15,118 nt of DNA from an uncultured Prevotella sp. (GTDB taxonomy: Bacteria; Bacteroidota; Bacteroidia; Bacteroidales; Bacteroidaceae). The notes under the pieces are model-generated. The model was not told the DNA's origin and searched no databases. It was given only the letters and a program-made list of their open reading frames with translations. Positions 7,801-15,118 of this stretch are shown here, piece after piece. The position numbers and the translations under genes were made by a program. Where the stretch lies: the NCBI GenBank assembly GCA_945827565.1, contig CALZNR010000006.1, forward strand, positions 1 through 15,118. The letters are read 5' to 3'. How positions within the stretch are numbered: the first letter of the stretch is position 1; each line of letters begins with the position of its first letter.

Positions 7801-9371
7801 TTGCTGTTTGCCAGGAATGACAATTTGCTGGCCATGGAGATGACAGCATTGGGATCATCCAGCTTTACCTGAGTGCTCAGCACTCTGTTCATTAGTTCGC
7901 CGTGGACATCGATGTTGCGGTATGTGTAGTTCTTGTACTGAAAAACAGGGATGCTTGCCTGAAGTTGAAGTTGCTGATGAAGCAGTGGCTGACTTGGAAC
8001 CCATACACCCTTTATCTCTGCCTCGCAACCAAGACTACCGATGTGCTGCAACGCCTTGGAATGAAGATGGCCCAATTCCAATATGCCCGTCTTGACGCTT
8101 CCACTGAGCTGGTGGTCGGTGGCGTAAGAGACGGATGTCTTCAATTCTCCCAAACGGGTGGAGGCTGACAGGTCTGCTTGCAGCAGGTGAGTAGGGGTGG
8201 CACATACAGCCCCCTTACATGTTATATTGTTTAAACCAAGGATTTCGGGTGATAGCTTCTGGGGCTTGTCCTGAATGCCCGACAGTAAATGCTGTATGGC
8301 AGAGGGCGTGAACGAAAGTTGATGGAGTTGGCATGACCAAAGAGGACGACTGGAAGAAAAGTCAGCCTCCATCTCCGCGTTAACAGTTAAATCCTTTTCT
8401 TTATTGGATATCAGTAAATTGCTGATTTTTAATTTTTTATATTCTCCTGAAATTTTGCAAGAAAGGTTAACATCTTCCTTTGGAAAACGGATGCTTGAAG
8501 GAAGAATCCTTCTGACATCTTCGGTAGAGATGGGGGCAGTGACAATGCTTCCTTTGTGTTTGAAATCTTTATCAAAGATGCCTTCGCCCGACAGTAGAGT
8601 GGATTGTGGATCCAGCGTGTATTGGATAGTGTAATAAGGAATAGACAGTTGGGAATGAGGCATCGCCAACACAAAGTCTTTGACGGTGCAGGCGTTCCTG
8701 TTGGCATTCAGATTGAATGATAACTTGCTTACTTGGAAGCCAGACTGCTGCTCTCTGAAAGTTAGTCGTTTGACTCTGAGCGCTACAGAGTCTGGGGATA
8801 GGTTACCTAAGATAAGATGTGCACTGATGTGCTGGAGACTGATATGGTTTTTGTTGAACTCGGTCGCAGTGTTAGGCAAGTCAGAGCGGTGGTACGACAG
8901 GTTGCAGTCGCGCACAATAAGCGATCCCACAGACATGTTGATGGGCGAGGAGTCTTCATCCGACGAAGAAGATAATTTATCGATGATAAACTGGCAGTTC
9001 AAGGCTGTCAGGGAATCTTTCTTTCTCAACTGTATGTCGCATCCAATCAGTTGGGCAGAGTTGATCTCTAACCTGCCGGTGGTGAGGTATTGTGGCACAT
9101 CTACCCTGATGGCCATACGTCGGGTGGTGAGCAGTGGCTGGTGTGTTTGGTCGCACATGCTCACGTCATCGAGTACAATACGGTTGAAGAAACCAATGTT
9201 GACACGATTTACAGATACTTCTGTCTCAAAGATGCTCTCCAAAATTCCAGATGCCTGTCTGCCCATGAAATATTGAACCGACGGTATCTGGATGATGCAC
9301 AGAACAAACAGGTAAATGCTGATGATAAACCAAATGAAGAGGATGGTAAAGTATCGTAGCGTTTTAAGCAT
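4833..9371 (-). CDS. tamB: TamB-like translocation and assembly module protein (DUF490/AsmA-like)
   Basis: This 1512-residue protein has one N-terminal membrane anchor at about residues 6-28 (RYFTILFIWFIISIYLFVLCII), then a long periplasmic region of repetitive beta-strand, as in AsmA-like lipid-transport proteins that form a groove across the envelope. Residues 40-125 (ETEVSVNRVNIGFFNRIVLDDVSM...) look like the AsmA-type start. The C-terminal region holds the TamB/DUF490 pattern: IRASYHNKGPFNMYGTYVV, TISFGGDPYAAQLRLQA and NRQVVYLLGIGRFYPP. TamB in Proteobacteria works with the BamA-like TamA and in phospholipid transport between membranes; in Bacteroidetes homologues the role is inferred. 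No tamA-like gene is adjacent. The reading frame is intact over 4.5 kb, at a usual length for Bacteroidetes homologues. It is divergent from gyrA across 235 bp. Confidence 0.9.
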   Translation of the reverse strand: MLKTLRYFTILFIWFIISIYLFVLCIIQIPSVQYFMGRQASGILESIFETEVSVNRVNIGFFNRIVLDDVSMCDQTHQPLLTTRRMAIRVDVPQYLTTGRLEINSAQLIGCDIQLRKKDSLTALNCQFIIDKLSSSSDEDSSPINMSVGSLIVRDCNLSYHRSDLPNTATEFNKNHISLQHISAHLILGNLSPDSVALRVKRLTFREQQSGFQVSKLSFNLNANRNACTVKDFVLAMPHSQLSIPYYTIQYTLDPQSTLLSGEGIFDKDFKHKGSIVTAPISTEDVRRILPSSIRFPKEDVNLSCKISGEYKKLKISNLLISNKEKDLTVNAEMEADFSSSRPLWSCQLHQLSFTPSAIQHLLSGIQDKPQKLSPEILGLNNITCKGAVCATPTHLLQADLSASTRLGELKTSVSYATDHQLSGSVKTGILELGHLHSKALQHIGSLGCEAEIKGVWVPSQPLLHQQLQLQASIPVFQYKNYTYRNIDVHGELMNRVLSTQVKLDDPNAVISMASKLSFLANSNAFTLQGSVDALNLHRLNLSSKWQDATFSADVDIDIQGNDIDNVTGFAEVSRFKMQTADTLYSIRQLRCTAQHSPQADHIAINGDFIDASLKGKYKLTTIPGQLWTLVKEKIFEHQTDADHQPTSSGTQNTFALDVTMTDALWAKHLLQQPIALQQPVRLHCDVNDALGLISLNADLPAFQWNGKDYRETSVVLFNRQDKLFYDANVKRMEDNDVSTHFNSNGALADGILTNSFTWNISDSYNNRGVINFTLQGLNNVLSSNEESWGALIHISPSTIHINNAPWQVNSSSIYYTKNHLSFRNFSVHNQDQFVHIEGTATEHPTDTIKVGFSGVDVGYVLDLVNFHAVEFDGKAQGVAYLSQPFNQLDAKATVKVDSFLFENGRMGTLNAQVHWDNTQKRIVIDALANDGKDALTDIQGYVAPGSPGEINLGINARGTHIDFLHSFTSSFLESIEGHSHGKLNVVGPLNAINLVGKIAVNGSATVSALGCRYHLLGDTLLLKPDTIVLDNIRIRDDFGEQGTINGHLSHTNLTRLRYDMTVNANNLMAYNFNTFGDNTFYGNVYVDGSARIRGYSGFLQIDVDATPREKTFFVYNPGSPETASSQDFITWGAKTETATYTGHSANNLYSNMPDDTIHGAHIGNVANTLHDKSDVFINFTIRSNKLAELRLLMDAHTGDCISLWGDGIIRASYHNKGPFNMYGTYVVNRGTYNITIQDILKKNFAFSQGGTISFGGDPYAAQLRLQALHTVNAVSLTDLNLGNSFSNGTTTKVHCLMNITGQARAPKVDFDIDLPTVSTDEKQMIKSILNSEEELNRQVVYLLGIGRFYPPTNNNATLANDGRQSQTTLAMQSLLSGTISTQINNMLNSVIKSNNWNIEANISTGDEGWNNAEYEGLLSGRLLNNRLLINGQFGYRDNARTATSEFIGDFDVRYLLTPSGNTAIKVYNQTNDRYFTRSSLNTQGIGLILKKDFSSLKELFSFKKTGNQNAR

Positions 9372-9443
9372 GTGGCCGGTGCGTACAGGTGTTTGTTAAT
9401 GCGTGGAAGGTCTCTTGTTGCTTGTTGTAAGAGTTTGGCAATG

Positions 9444-9475
9444 CAAATGTAATCATAATAATCCTTTAGACCAAA
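9444..9475 (-). promoter_or_regulatory. Bacteroidetes-type promoter for the tamB-like gene
   Basis: On the minus strand the -7 box is TACATTTG (9451 down to 9444), an exact TAnnTTTG. The -33 box is TTTG (9475 down to 9472), exactly 20 bp away. The predicted transcript start near 9438 gives a leader of about 66 nt to the ATG at 9371. Confidence 0.78.
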
Positions 9476-9500
9476 TTTTATTGTTTTTTACAGCGATATT

Positions 9501-9532
9501 TTTCAATGAATCAATATTTTTGCGTACCTTTG
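9501..9532 (+). promoter_or_regulatory. Bacteroidetes-type promoter for the gyrA operon
   Basis: The -7 box TACCTTTG (9525-9532) is an exact TAnnTTTG. The -33 position holds TTTC (9501-9504), one base from TTTG, with a 20-bp spacer. The predicted start near 9539 gives a leader of about 68 nt before the gyrA ATG. That leader contains a 25-codon ORF (ATG 9546, stop 9621-9623) that overlaps the gyrA start in another frame. Besides this promoter and the divergent tamB one, I see nothing else in the 235-bp gap. Confidence 0.75.
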
Positions 9533-9606
9533 CAGAAGCGTGAAAATGTCTCAAAACGAAAATAAAGGGCATTTACAAGCGAATTACACAAAAATAGATA
9601 AATCCA

Positions 9607-12189
9607 ATGGACCAAACATTTGACCAAGACAAAGTAATCAAAATCAACATTGAGGAGGAAATGAAGAAGTCGTACATCGACTATTCTATGTCTGTTATTG
9701 TTGCACGAGCATTGCCCGATGTGCGCGATGGCTTCAAACCCGTACACAGAAGAATATTGTATGGAATGCTCGGCATCGGAAATACCAGCACCAATCCATA
9801 TAAGAAATGTGCACGCGTGGTGGGCGAGGTTTTAGGTAAATATCACCCTCATGGCGATAGCTCTGTTTATGGAGCATTGGTTAGAATGGCACAGGAATGG
9901 GCGATGAGATATACCCTTGTGGATGGTCAGGGTAACTTTGGTTCGGTGGATGGCGATTCACCAGCTGCCATGCGTTACACTGAGTGCCGCCTGGCAAAGA
10001 TGGGTGAGCACGTGATGGACGATCTGGCCAAGGATACAGTGGATATGACAAAGAACTTCGATGATTCTTTGTGGGAGCCTACTGTGATGCCTACAAAAAT
10101 TCCTAACCTGTTGGTAAATGGAGGCAACGGTATTGCGGTGGGTATGGCAACCAATATTCCTACACACAACTTGGGTGAGGTGATAGACGGCTGCTGTGCC
10201 TATATTGACAATCCTGAAATAACCATTGATGAATTGATGCAATATATCAAGGCTCCAGACTTCCCTACAGGTGCGTACATCTTCGGTATTCAGGGCGTGA
10301 AAGATGCCTATGAAACGGGTAAAGGACGCATCGTGATGCGTGCAAAAGCCGAGATAGAGGCTGGAGATACACACGACAAGATAGTGGTTACAGAGATTCC
10401 CTATGGCGTGAATAAAGCCGAATTGGTGAAAAATATAGCCGACTTGGCCACTGAAAAGAAAGTAGAGGGTATAACCAATGTGAATGACGAATCAGGAAGG
10501 CAGGGTATGCGCATTGTGGTGGATGTGAGACGTGATGCCAATGCCAATGTGATATTGAACAAGTTGTTCAAGATGACAGCCCTACAAAGCTCATTCTCAG
10601 TAAACTGTATCGCTCTTGTACACGGTAGGCCGCGCTTGCTTACACTGAAAGAATGTGTGAAGTATTTTGTGGAGCATAGGCATGAGGTTACCATTCGCAG
10701 AACCAAGTTTGACTTGAAGAAGGCGCAAGACAAGGCGCATATACTTGAAGCCTTGATAGTGGCTTGTGACAATATTGATGAGGTGGTGCATCTTATCAGA
10801 GCATCTCGCACTCCTCAGGAGGCCATCACTGCCTTGATGAACAGGTTTGAATTTGACGAACTGCAAGCAAAGGCCATCGTGGATATGAGATTAGGACAAC
10901 TCACAGGTCTGCAGATGGATCAGCTGCACGAAGAGTATGACAAGCTGATGAAGGAAATAGAGTACTTGAAGAGTATTCTTGAAAATCCGGAGCTGTGCAA
11001 GCAGGTGATGAAAGACGAACTGCAAGAGGTAAAAGAGAAATATGGCGATGAGCGTAGGACTGAGATAAAGTATTCCAGTGAGGAGTTCAATGCAGAAGAT
11101 TTCTATGCTGATGATCCTGTAGTGATTACCATCAGCCATTTAGGATATGTGAAGCGCACCGCCCTCTCTGAATTTAGAGAGCAGAGCAGGGGAGGAGTGG
11201 GAAGCAAAGGCGCAAGTACACGAGACGAGGACTTTGCAGAGTATATCTATCCTGCCACCATGCACAACACGCTGCTATTCTTTACCCAAAAGGGTAGGTG
11301 CTATTGGCTCAAATGCTATGAAATACCTGAAGGCAACAAGAACGCAAAGGGTAGAGCTATACAGAATATCCTGAGCATTGAGCCAGACGATGCCATCAAT
11401 GCAGTGTTGAGAATCAAGGACTTCAATGATCCGGAGTTTATGAAGTCGCACTATGTGATGTTTGCCACCAAGAAAGGTCTTATCAAGAAGACATGCCTTG
11501 CCGCCTATGGCAGACCGAGAGCAAACGGTGTGAATGCCATCAACATCCTTGAAGGTGATCAGGTGATAGGCGTGAGACTTACCAACGGCAACAACGAGAT
11601 ATTGCTTGCCAACAGAAATGGTAGAGCCATCAGATTCAATGAGCAGGAAGTGAGAAGTATGGGTCGTGTGAGCACTGGTGTGCGTGGCATGAGACTGGAT
11701 GACGAGAACGATGAAGTCGTGGGCATGGTATGTGTGAACGACACAGAATCGGAAACAATCATGGTGGTGAGCGAGAATGGTTATGGCAAGCGAAGCGTTG
11801 TGGAAGACTATCGTAAAACCTCACGAGGAGGTAAGGGCGTGAAGACAATCAACGTGACCGAAAAGACCGGAAAGCTGGTGGCCATCAAGGCTGTGACCGA
11901 CGAGAACGACCTGATGATTATCAACAAGAGCGGTATTCTTATCAGAATGAAGGTTTCGGAAGTGAGAGTGATGGGACGTGCCACACAGGGCGTAAGACTT
12001 ATCAATCTTACCAAGAAGAACGATTCTATTGCCAGCGTATGTAAAGTGATGGCAGCCACAGATGAAGAAGCATTGGAAGAAGAAAATGCTGAAAATCAGA
12101 TGGAAGTAAATGTTGATGCTGTGGACAGCCAAGTTGTGAACACTGACAATCAGCAAGAAGAGAGCAATGAAAAACCAATAGAAGAGTAA
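9607..12189 (+). CDS. gyrA: DNA gyrase subunit A
   Basis: This 860-residue protein is the breakage-reunion subunit of gyrase, which with GyrB introduces negative supercoils in the cytoplasm. The N-terminal domain opens with [33 protein letters not shown]. The catalytic tyrosine is Y124 (AMRYTE). The quinolone-determining region reads [21 protein letters not shown]85 aligns with E. coli Ser83, and G89 takes the place of E. coli Asp87. The C-terminal beta-pinwheel (about 495-820) has repeated blades. The GyrA-box position reads QSRGGVG (526-532) against the canonical QRRGGKG, which still favours gyrase over ParC given the full pinwheel. An acidic tail (about 820-860) ends the protein. The upstream sequence is A-rich with no Shine-Dalgarno. 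The next gene starts 18 bp after the stop. Confidence 0.97.
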   Translation: MDQTFDQDKVIKINIEEEMKKSYIDYSMSVIVARALPDVRDGFKPVHRRILYGMLGIGNTSTNPYKKCARVVGEVLGKYHPHGDSSVYGALVRMAQEWAMRYTLVDGQGNFGSVDGDSPAAMRYTECRLAKMGEHVMDDLAKDTVDMTKNFDDSLWEPTVMPTKIPNLLVNGGNGIAVGMATNIPTHNLGEVIDGCCAYIDNPEITIDELMQYIKAPDFPTGAYIFGIQGVKDAYETGKGRIVMRAKAEIEAGDTHDKIVVTEIPYGVNKAELVKNIADLATEKKVEGITNVNDESGRQGMRIVVDVRRDANANVILNKLFKMTALQSSFSVNCIALVHGRPRLLTLKECVKYFVEHRHEVTIRRTKFDLKKAQDKAHILEALIVACDNIDEVVHLIRASRTPQEAITALMNRFEFDELQAKAIVDMRLGQLTGLQMDQLHEEYDKLMKEIEYLKSILENPELCKQVMKDELQEVKEKYGDERRTEIKYSSEEFNAEDFYADDPVVITISHLGYVKRTALSEFREQSRGGVGSKGASTRDEDFAEYIYPATMHNTLLFFTQKGRCYWLKCYEIPEGNKNAKGRAIQNILSIEPDDAINAVLRIKDFNDPEFMKSHYVMFATKKGLIKKTCLAAYGRPRANGVNAINILEGDQVIGVRLTNGNNEILLANRNGRAIRFNEQEVRSMGRVSTGVRGMRLDDENDEVVGMVCVNDTESETIMVVSENGYGKRSVVEDYRKTSRGGKGVKTINVTEKTGKLVAIKAVTDENDLMIINKSGILIRMKVSEVRVMGRATQGVRLINLTKKNDSIASVCKVMAATDEEALEEENAENQMEVNVDAVDSQVVNTDNQQEESNEKPIEE

Positions 12190-12207
12190 CTTAAAAATGT
12201 AATAACT

Positions 12208-13371
12208 ATGGTAACAAAAAAAATGTCTGCAATGCTGATAACAGCATTCGTTGCAACAAGTTCTTTGGCACAGACTGCAGAGGAACAGGCAAAAACCTGG
12301 AACGAAGAGGCTAAGAAACATCTGGAAGTATATGACAAGGAAAGCGCCATACAGCGTGGTAATTTCCAGAATAAAACGGCCAATCCCTTTGATACTGTTG
12401 CTATGTATAAGGCAGCAGAGGATGCACTGACTGCAATGATGAAGTGTGATGAATTTGACAGTCAGCCCAATGAGAAGGGAAAGGTGAAGATGAAGTTTCG
12501 CAGTAAAAACCAGCAAACAGCTTATAACTTGCGCATCGCTGTGCTGCAGGGTGGTGAGTTCTATCGCATGAAGCGTGATTATGAAAATGCACTCGTGGCA
12601 TATCAGTTGTATGTGGATTCACATGATTGCGGTTTGTTGGCTGACTACGAACTGATGAAAGCCGATAATTATGCTGCAAGAACTGCATATATGGCAGCTT
12701 TCCTGGCATATCAGTCAAAGAAATATCCCGAGGCCATTAAATATGCCGAGAAGTGTAAGGTACTTGAACCTAATGGAGAAAACAGTGCTGATGCTGACGA
12801 GGTGTTGCTGTTTGCCAAAAAAGATAACTGCAAAACAGCTGCTGACAGTGCTGCCTTTATCAGCGATATCATGGCATTGCACAAGGCTGATCCAACGGCT
12901 GCAAGGTATTTTAATATGCTGCTCGGCTATTACAATACCCATCCAGAACAGAAGATGCAGTGGATAGAGGAGGAGATTGTGGTGAACCCAGGCAACAAGT
13001 TGGTGTGGGCAATCAAGGGAGAAGCTGAAATGAACAGCGAGAAGTACGACGAGGCAATAGCGTCTTATCGTAAGGCATTGGAGATTGATCCCACCTTTGT
13101 TGAGGTTCAGTTTAATCTCGGCACTACGTTGAATTCAAAGGCAGTGGCATTAAATGAAAAACTGGCAGACAAGAAGACAGGTGGCCTTACCGCAGAAAAT
13201 GTAAAGAAAGTAAATGCTGTTCTGGAGGAAGCCAAGAAAGAATTGCTGAAAGCCAAGGAACTGGATCCCAACCGTGAGAAGGTGAACTGGGCTTATGCGC
13301 TCTATCGTGTGTATTATTCTTTGAAAGACCAAGCAAACTATACTGAAATGGAAAAACTGTTGAACCAGTAA
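12208..13371 (+). CDS. Exported tetratricopeptide-repeat protein (first of a paralogous pair)
   Basis: This 387-residue protein has a signal peptide at 1-21 (MVTKKMSAMLITAFVATSSLA, then QTAEEQ), so it is probably periplasmic. The clearest TPR unit is residues 267-300 (WAIKGEAEMNSEKYDEAIASYRKALEIDPTF), matching the W/A-G-A-DP TPR pattern; the rest is helical repeat of lower similarity. Residues 52-125 hold a family-specific block, including P87-N-E-K-G-K-V-K-M-K-F-R98, shared with the next gene. There is no catalytic motif, so a scaffold or chaperone role is likely but inferred. It begins 18 bp after gyrA and no promoter lies between, so it should be co-transcribed with gyrA. No functional tie to gyrase follows from that, since the product is exported. 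Confidence 0.85.
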   Translation: MVTKKMSAMLITAFVATSSLAQTAEEQAKTWNEEAKKHLEVYDKESAIQRGNFQNKTANPFDTVAMYKAAEDALTAMMKCDEFDSQPNEKGKVKMKFRSKNQQTAYNLRIAVLQGGEFYRMKRDYENALVAYQLYVDSHDCGLLADYELMKADNYAARTAYMAAFLAYQSKKYPEAIKYAEKCKVLEPNGENSADADEVLLFAKKDNCKTAADSAAFISDIMALHKADPTAARYFNMLLGYYNTHPEQKMQWIEEEIVVNPGNKLVWAIKGEAEMNSEKYDEAIASYRKALEIDPTFVEVQFNLGTTLNSKAVALNEKLADKKTGGLTAENVKKVNAVLEEAKKELLKAKELDPNREKVNWAYALYRVYYSLKDQANYTEMEKLLNQ

Positions 13372-13407
13372 TAGTTCAGCAATCTAATCAATTCCAATAA
13401 AAGAAAA

Positions 13408-14607
13408 GTGAGAGTATTACTTCTATTGTTTATTCTCTTATTTAACACGCCGTGCCTGAAAGCCCAAAATAAGGAACTTTCTCAGGCACGGTCGTGTATT
13501 AAATCCGGAAAGGATTTAGACAAGGCAAAGCAGACTTTATGGAAGTTGCTGCATACAGGAGAACTTTCTGAAAAAGACTCTGTAAAGGTGTGTTATACAC
13601 TGTATCAGGTGCTGAAGAAACAATACGAAATGGGTAACGAGTCGCTGTACTTGAAACAGAAATACGACACAGCATCCATCTTTTCAGTGGTAAAGGAGAT
13701 GTTTGAGGTGGCATGTATGCTTGATACCGTTGATGCCAAACCTGACAAGAATGGAACTGTGAAGGCAAAGTACAGGAGAAAACACGCCAACGAGCTGGCT
13801 CAGTACAAATCAAACCTCTATTATGGAGGCGCATATTTTATCAAGAATAAGGATTATCAGCGGGCTTATTCTTTTTTTGACCTTTATTTGAGATTCAACA
13901 AGCTGCCTCTTTTTGCTGATGCCGGTTATGCGGAAAAAGACAGAATGACAATCAAGGCAGCTTATTGGGCAACCTATTGCGCGTACAAGCAAAACGACAT
14001 GGAACAGGTGCCTCTCAGAGCAACACTGGCACTTGAGGAAAAAGAGAAAAAGGTCTATACATTGCAGTATTTGGCTGAAGCGTATCAGGCACTTGGTGAT
14101 AGTGACAACTATCTGAAGTTCCTTAATATGGGCTTTGAAGAGTATCATCATTCACCTTATTTCTATCCCAGACTGATTGACTATTATATAAGTCGCAACC
14201 AGATGAATGGAGCATTACAAGTTGCCGACCGCGCATTGGCGATGGACAGTACGAGTGTGCTGTACCTATATGCCAAATCAACATTGCTGCTCAACATGGG
14301 CAATTACAAAGAGTGTATTGACTACAGTGAAAAAATAATCAACATCTCTGACACCATTGCTGAACCTTACTATAACATCGGAATCTCATGGATGAACATA
14401 GCCGCCCAGTATGAGCCGAAACTGAAAGGAAAACAAAAACAACAGAAGTTGACAGAAATATATACAAAGGCGTGTCCTTATTTTGAAACATACAGGATGT
14501 TGGCATCACATCAGAAACAAAAGTGGGGACCAGCATTATACACCATCTATTTCCATCTGAACAGAGGAAAACAATTTGAGGAAATCGACAATATTTTAAA
14601 AAAATAA
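13408..14607 (+). CDS. Exported tetratricopeptide-repeat protein (second of a paralogous pair)
   Basis: This 399-residue protein starts at GTG 13408, chosen because it opens a good signal peptide (MRVLLLLFILLFNTPCLKA, then Q20); no in-frame ATG precedes it at a sensible distance. The cysteine in NTPC does not fit a lipobox, so I expect a soluble periplasmic product. It is a diverged paralogue of the preceding protein. PDKNGTVKAKYR (112-123) aligns with that protein's 87-98, and GGAYFIKNKDYQRAYSFFDLYL aligns with GGEFYRMKRDYENALVAYQLYV. TPR-like helices are seen at about 266-330 (GALQVADRALAMDSTSVLYLYAKSTLLLNMGNYKECIDYSEK, shown in part). The gap to the upstream gene is 36 bp with no promoter, so it probably ends the gyrA operon. 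Function is unknown. Confidence 0.83.
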   Translation: MRVLLLLFILLFNTPCLKAQNKELSQARSCIKSGKDLDKAKQTLWKLLHTGELSEKDSVKVCYTLYQVLKKQYEMGNESLYLKQKYDTASIFSVVKEMFEVACMLDTVDAKPDKNGTVKAKYRRKHANELAQYKSNLYYGGAYFIKNKDYQRAYSFFDLYLRFNKLPLFADAGYAEKDRMTIKAAYWATYCAYKQNDMEQVPLRATLALEEKEKKVYTLQYLAEAYQALGDSDNYLKFLNMGFEEYHHSPYFYPRLIDYYISRNQMNGALQVADRALAMDSTSVLYLYAKSTLLLNMGNYKECIDYSEKIINISDTIAEPYYNIGISWMNIAAQYEPKLKGKQKQQKLTEIYTKACPYFETYRMLASHQKQKWGPALYTIYFHLNRGKQFEEIDNILKK

Positions 14608-14610
14608 TCT

Positions 14611-14640
14611 CAAGAAAACATGAGTATGTGTTTTTTTTTA
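14611..14640 (+). terminator. Possible weak terminator at the end of the gyrA-TPR-TPR operon
   Basis: An A-rich arm ending AAAACAT pairs across the loop GAGT with ATGTG and a run of nine T residues (14631-14639), with one bulged G. The stem is short and A/U-rich, so folding is weak, but its place directly after the last TPR stop and the long T-run suit a terminator. Confidence 0.4.
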
Positions 14641-14648
14641 TATCTTTG
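14641..14648 (+). promoter_or_regulatory. Candidate -7 box for the phosphosugar mutase gene
   Basis: TATCTTTG is an exact TAnnTTTG element 45 bp before the ATG at 14694. No TTTG or TTG is found 19-21 bp upstream, where the sequence is A-rich, so only half the promoter is recognisable. The predicted leader is about 40 nt. Confidence 0.5.
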
Positions 14649-14693
14649 TGTGGCTCAGTAACCGAATAACATAACAACTTAAACAATACAATT

Positions 14694-15118
14694 ATGGAGA
14701 ATAACGAACTATTGATTGCTCAGTGTGTTGAAAAGGCTCAGCAATGGCTATCACCAGCTTTTGACGAACAAACAAGAAAATCAGTACAGCAGATGCTGGA
14801 TAGTGAAGATAAAACCGAACTGATAGAGTGCTTCTATAAGGACTTGGAGTTTGGTACCGGTGGCCTAAGAGGTATCATGGGAGCTGGTAGCAACCGCATG
14901 AATGTATATACAGTGGGAATGGCAACCCAGGGATTTGCTAATTACCTCAAGAAATGTTTTGCTGACAAAGAGGAAATAGCAGTGGTGGTGTGCCATGACA
15001 GCAGAAACAACAGTCGTCTGTATGCCGAGACCGAGGCAAATATCTTCTCTGCCAATGGCATCACGGCTTATTTGTTTGATGATATGCGCCCCACACCAGA
15101 GTGCTCATTTGCTATTCG
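14694..15118 (+). CDS. Phosphoglucomutase/phosphomannomutase, 3' truncated by the window
   Basis: The first 141 residues are present and the frame runs open to the window end. The sequence contains FYKDLEFGTGGLRGIMGAGSNRMN (about 47-70, shown for its FGTGGLRG core), the substrate-domain start of the alpha-D-phosphohexomutase superfamily. CHDSRNNS (100-107) and MRPTPECSFA (131-140) follow, and match the domain I order of the large (about 580-residue) Bacteroidetes enzymes. These interconvert hexose 1- and 6-phosphates through a phosphoserine. The catalytic serine loop, normally TASHNP, would come just after the last visible residue, so activity cannot be judged here. Whether glucose, mannose or another sugar phosphate is preferred cannot be told. 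It has its own candidate -7 box and is probably a separate transcript from the gyrA operon. Confidence 0.92.
   Translation, partial: MENNELLIAQCVEKAQQWLSPAFDEQTRKSVQQMLDSEDKTELIECFYKDLEFGTGGLRGIMGAGSNRMNVYTVGMATQGFANYLKKCFADKEEIAVVVCHDSRNNSRLYAETEANIFSANGITAYLFDDMRPTPECSFAI

Noticed and set aside
9871..9873. GyrA Gly89 as an acquired quinolone-resistance mutation
   Set aside because: I believe Gly is normal at this site in Bacteroidales, and the key Ser85 is unchanged; resistance cannot be claimed.
11821..12516. 231-codon open frame on the minus strand across the gyrA/TPR junction
   Set aside because: It crosses two well-supported genes on the other strand and has a composition typical of antisense frames.
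46..15118. Mobile elements, CRISPR arrays, defence genes, tRNA or rRNA
   Set aside because: I found no transposase, integrase, direct-repeat array, cloverleaf or rRNA-like sequence; gene order and composition look like stable chromosome.

Overview
The window looks like a piece of a Bacteroidales genome, most likely Prevotella or a close relative, assembled from a Nextera-type library. The taxonomic call rests on four things: Bacteroidetes promoter elements (a -7 box TAnnTTTG, with TTTG or TTG about 20 bp upstream), start codons without Shine-Dalgarno sequences, a secreted protein with a C-terminal GIYTIQG...RGIYIVGGKK module typical of Bacteroidales surface proteins, and Bacteroidetes-type GyrA and TamB. 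It reads as ordinary chromosome. I see no insertion sequence, phage gene, CRISPR array, tRNA or rRNA.

Bases 1-45 are not genomic. They match the end of an Illumina Nextera i7 adapter, including an 8-base index and the 19-bp Tn5 mosaic end, so genomic sequence begins at base 46. From there the layout is: (1) the 3' part of an OmpA-family gene (46-816) and a strong terminator hairpin; (2) two adjacent envelope genes, a secreted modular protein (966-2096) and an outer-membrane beta-barrel protein (2102-3160); (3) menA on the minus strand (3179-4087), divergent from an HD-domain phosphohydrolase gene (4164-4790), the two driven by fully overlapping back-to-back promoters; (4) a very large minus-strand tamB-like gene (4833-9371), divergent from gyrA; (5) gyrA (9607-12189) followed closely by two paralogous signal-peptide-bearing TPR genes (12208-13371 and 13408-14607), probably one operon; (6) the 5' part of a phosphoglucomutase/phosphomannomutase gene (14694 to the window end).

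Most of the genes serve the cell envelope: OmpA ties the outer membrane to peptidoglycan, TamB supports envelope biogenesis, the beta-barrel and secreted proteins are exported, and MenA makes the membrane quinone. GyrA and the sugar mutase are housekeeping enzymes. No defence, mobile or biosynthetic system is evident. The least explained parts are the secreted-protein/beta-barrel pair and the two exported TPR paralogues behind gyrA. The most informative non-coding feature is the symmetric menA/HD promoter. The most important practical observation is the adapter at the left end.
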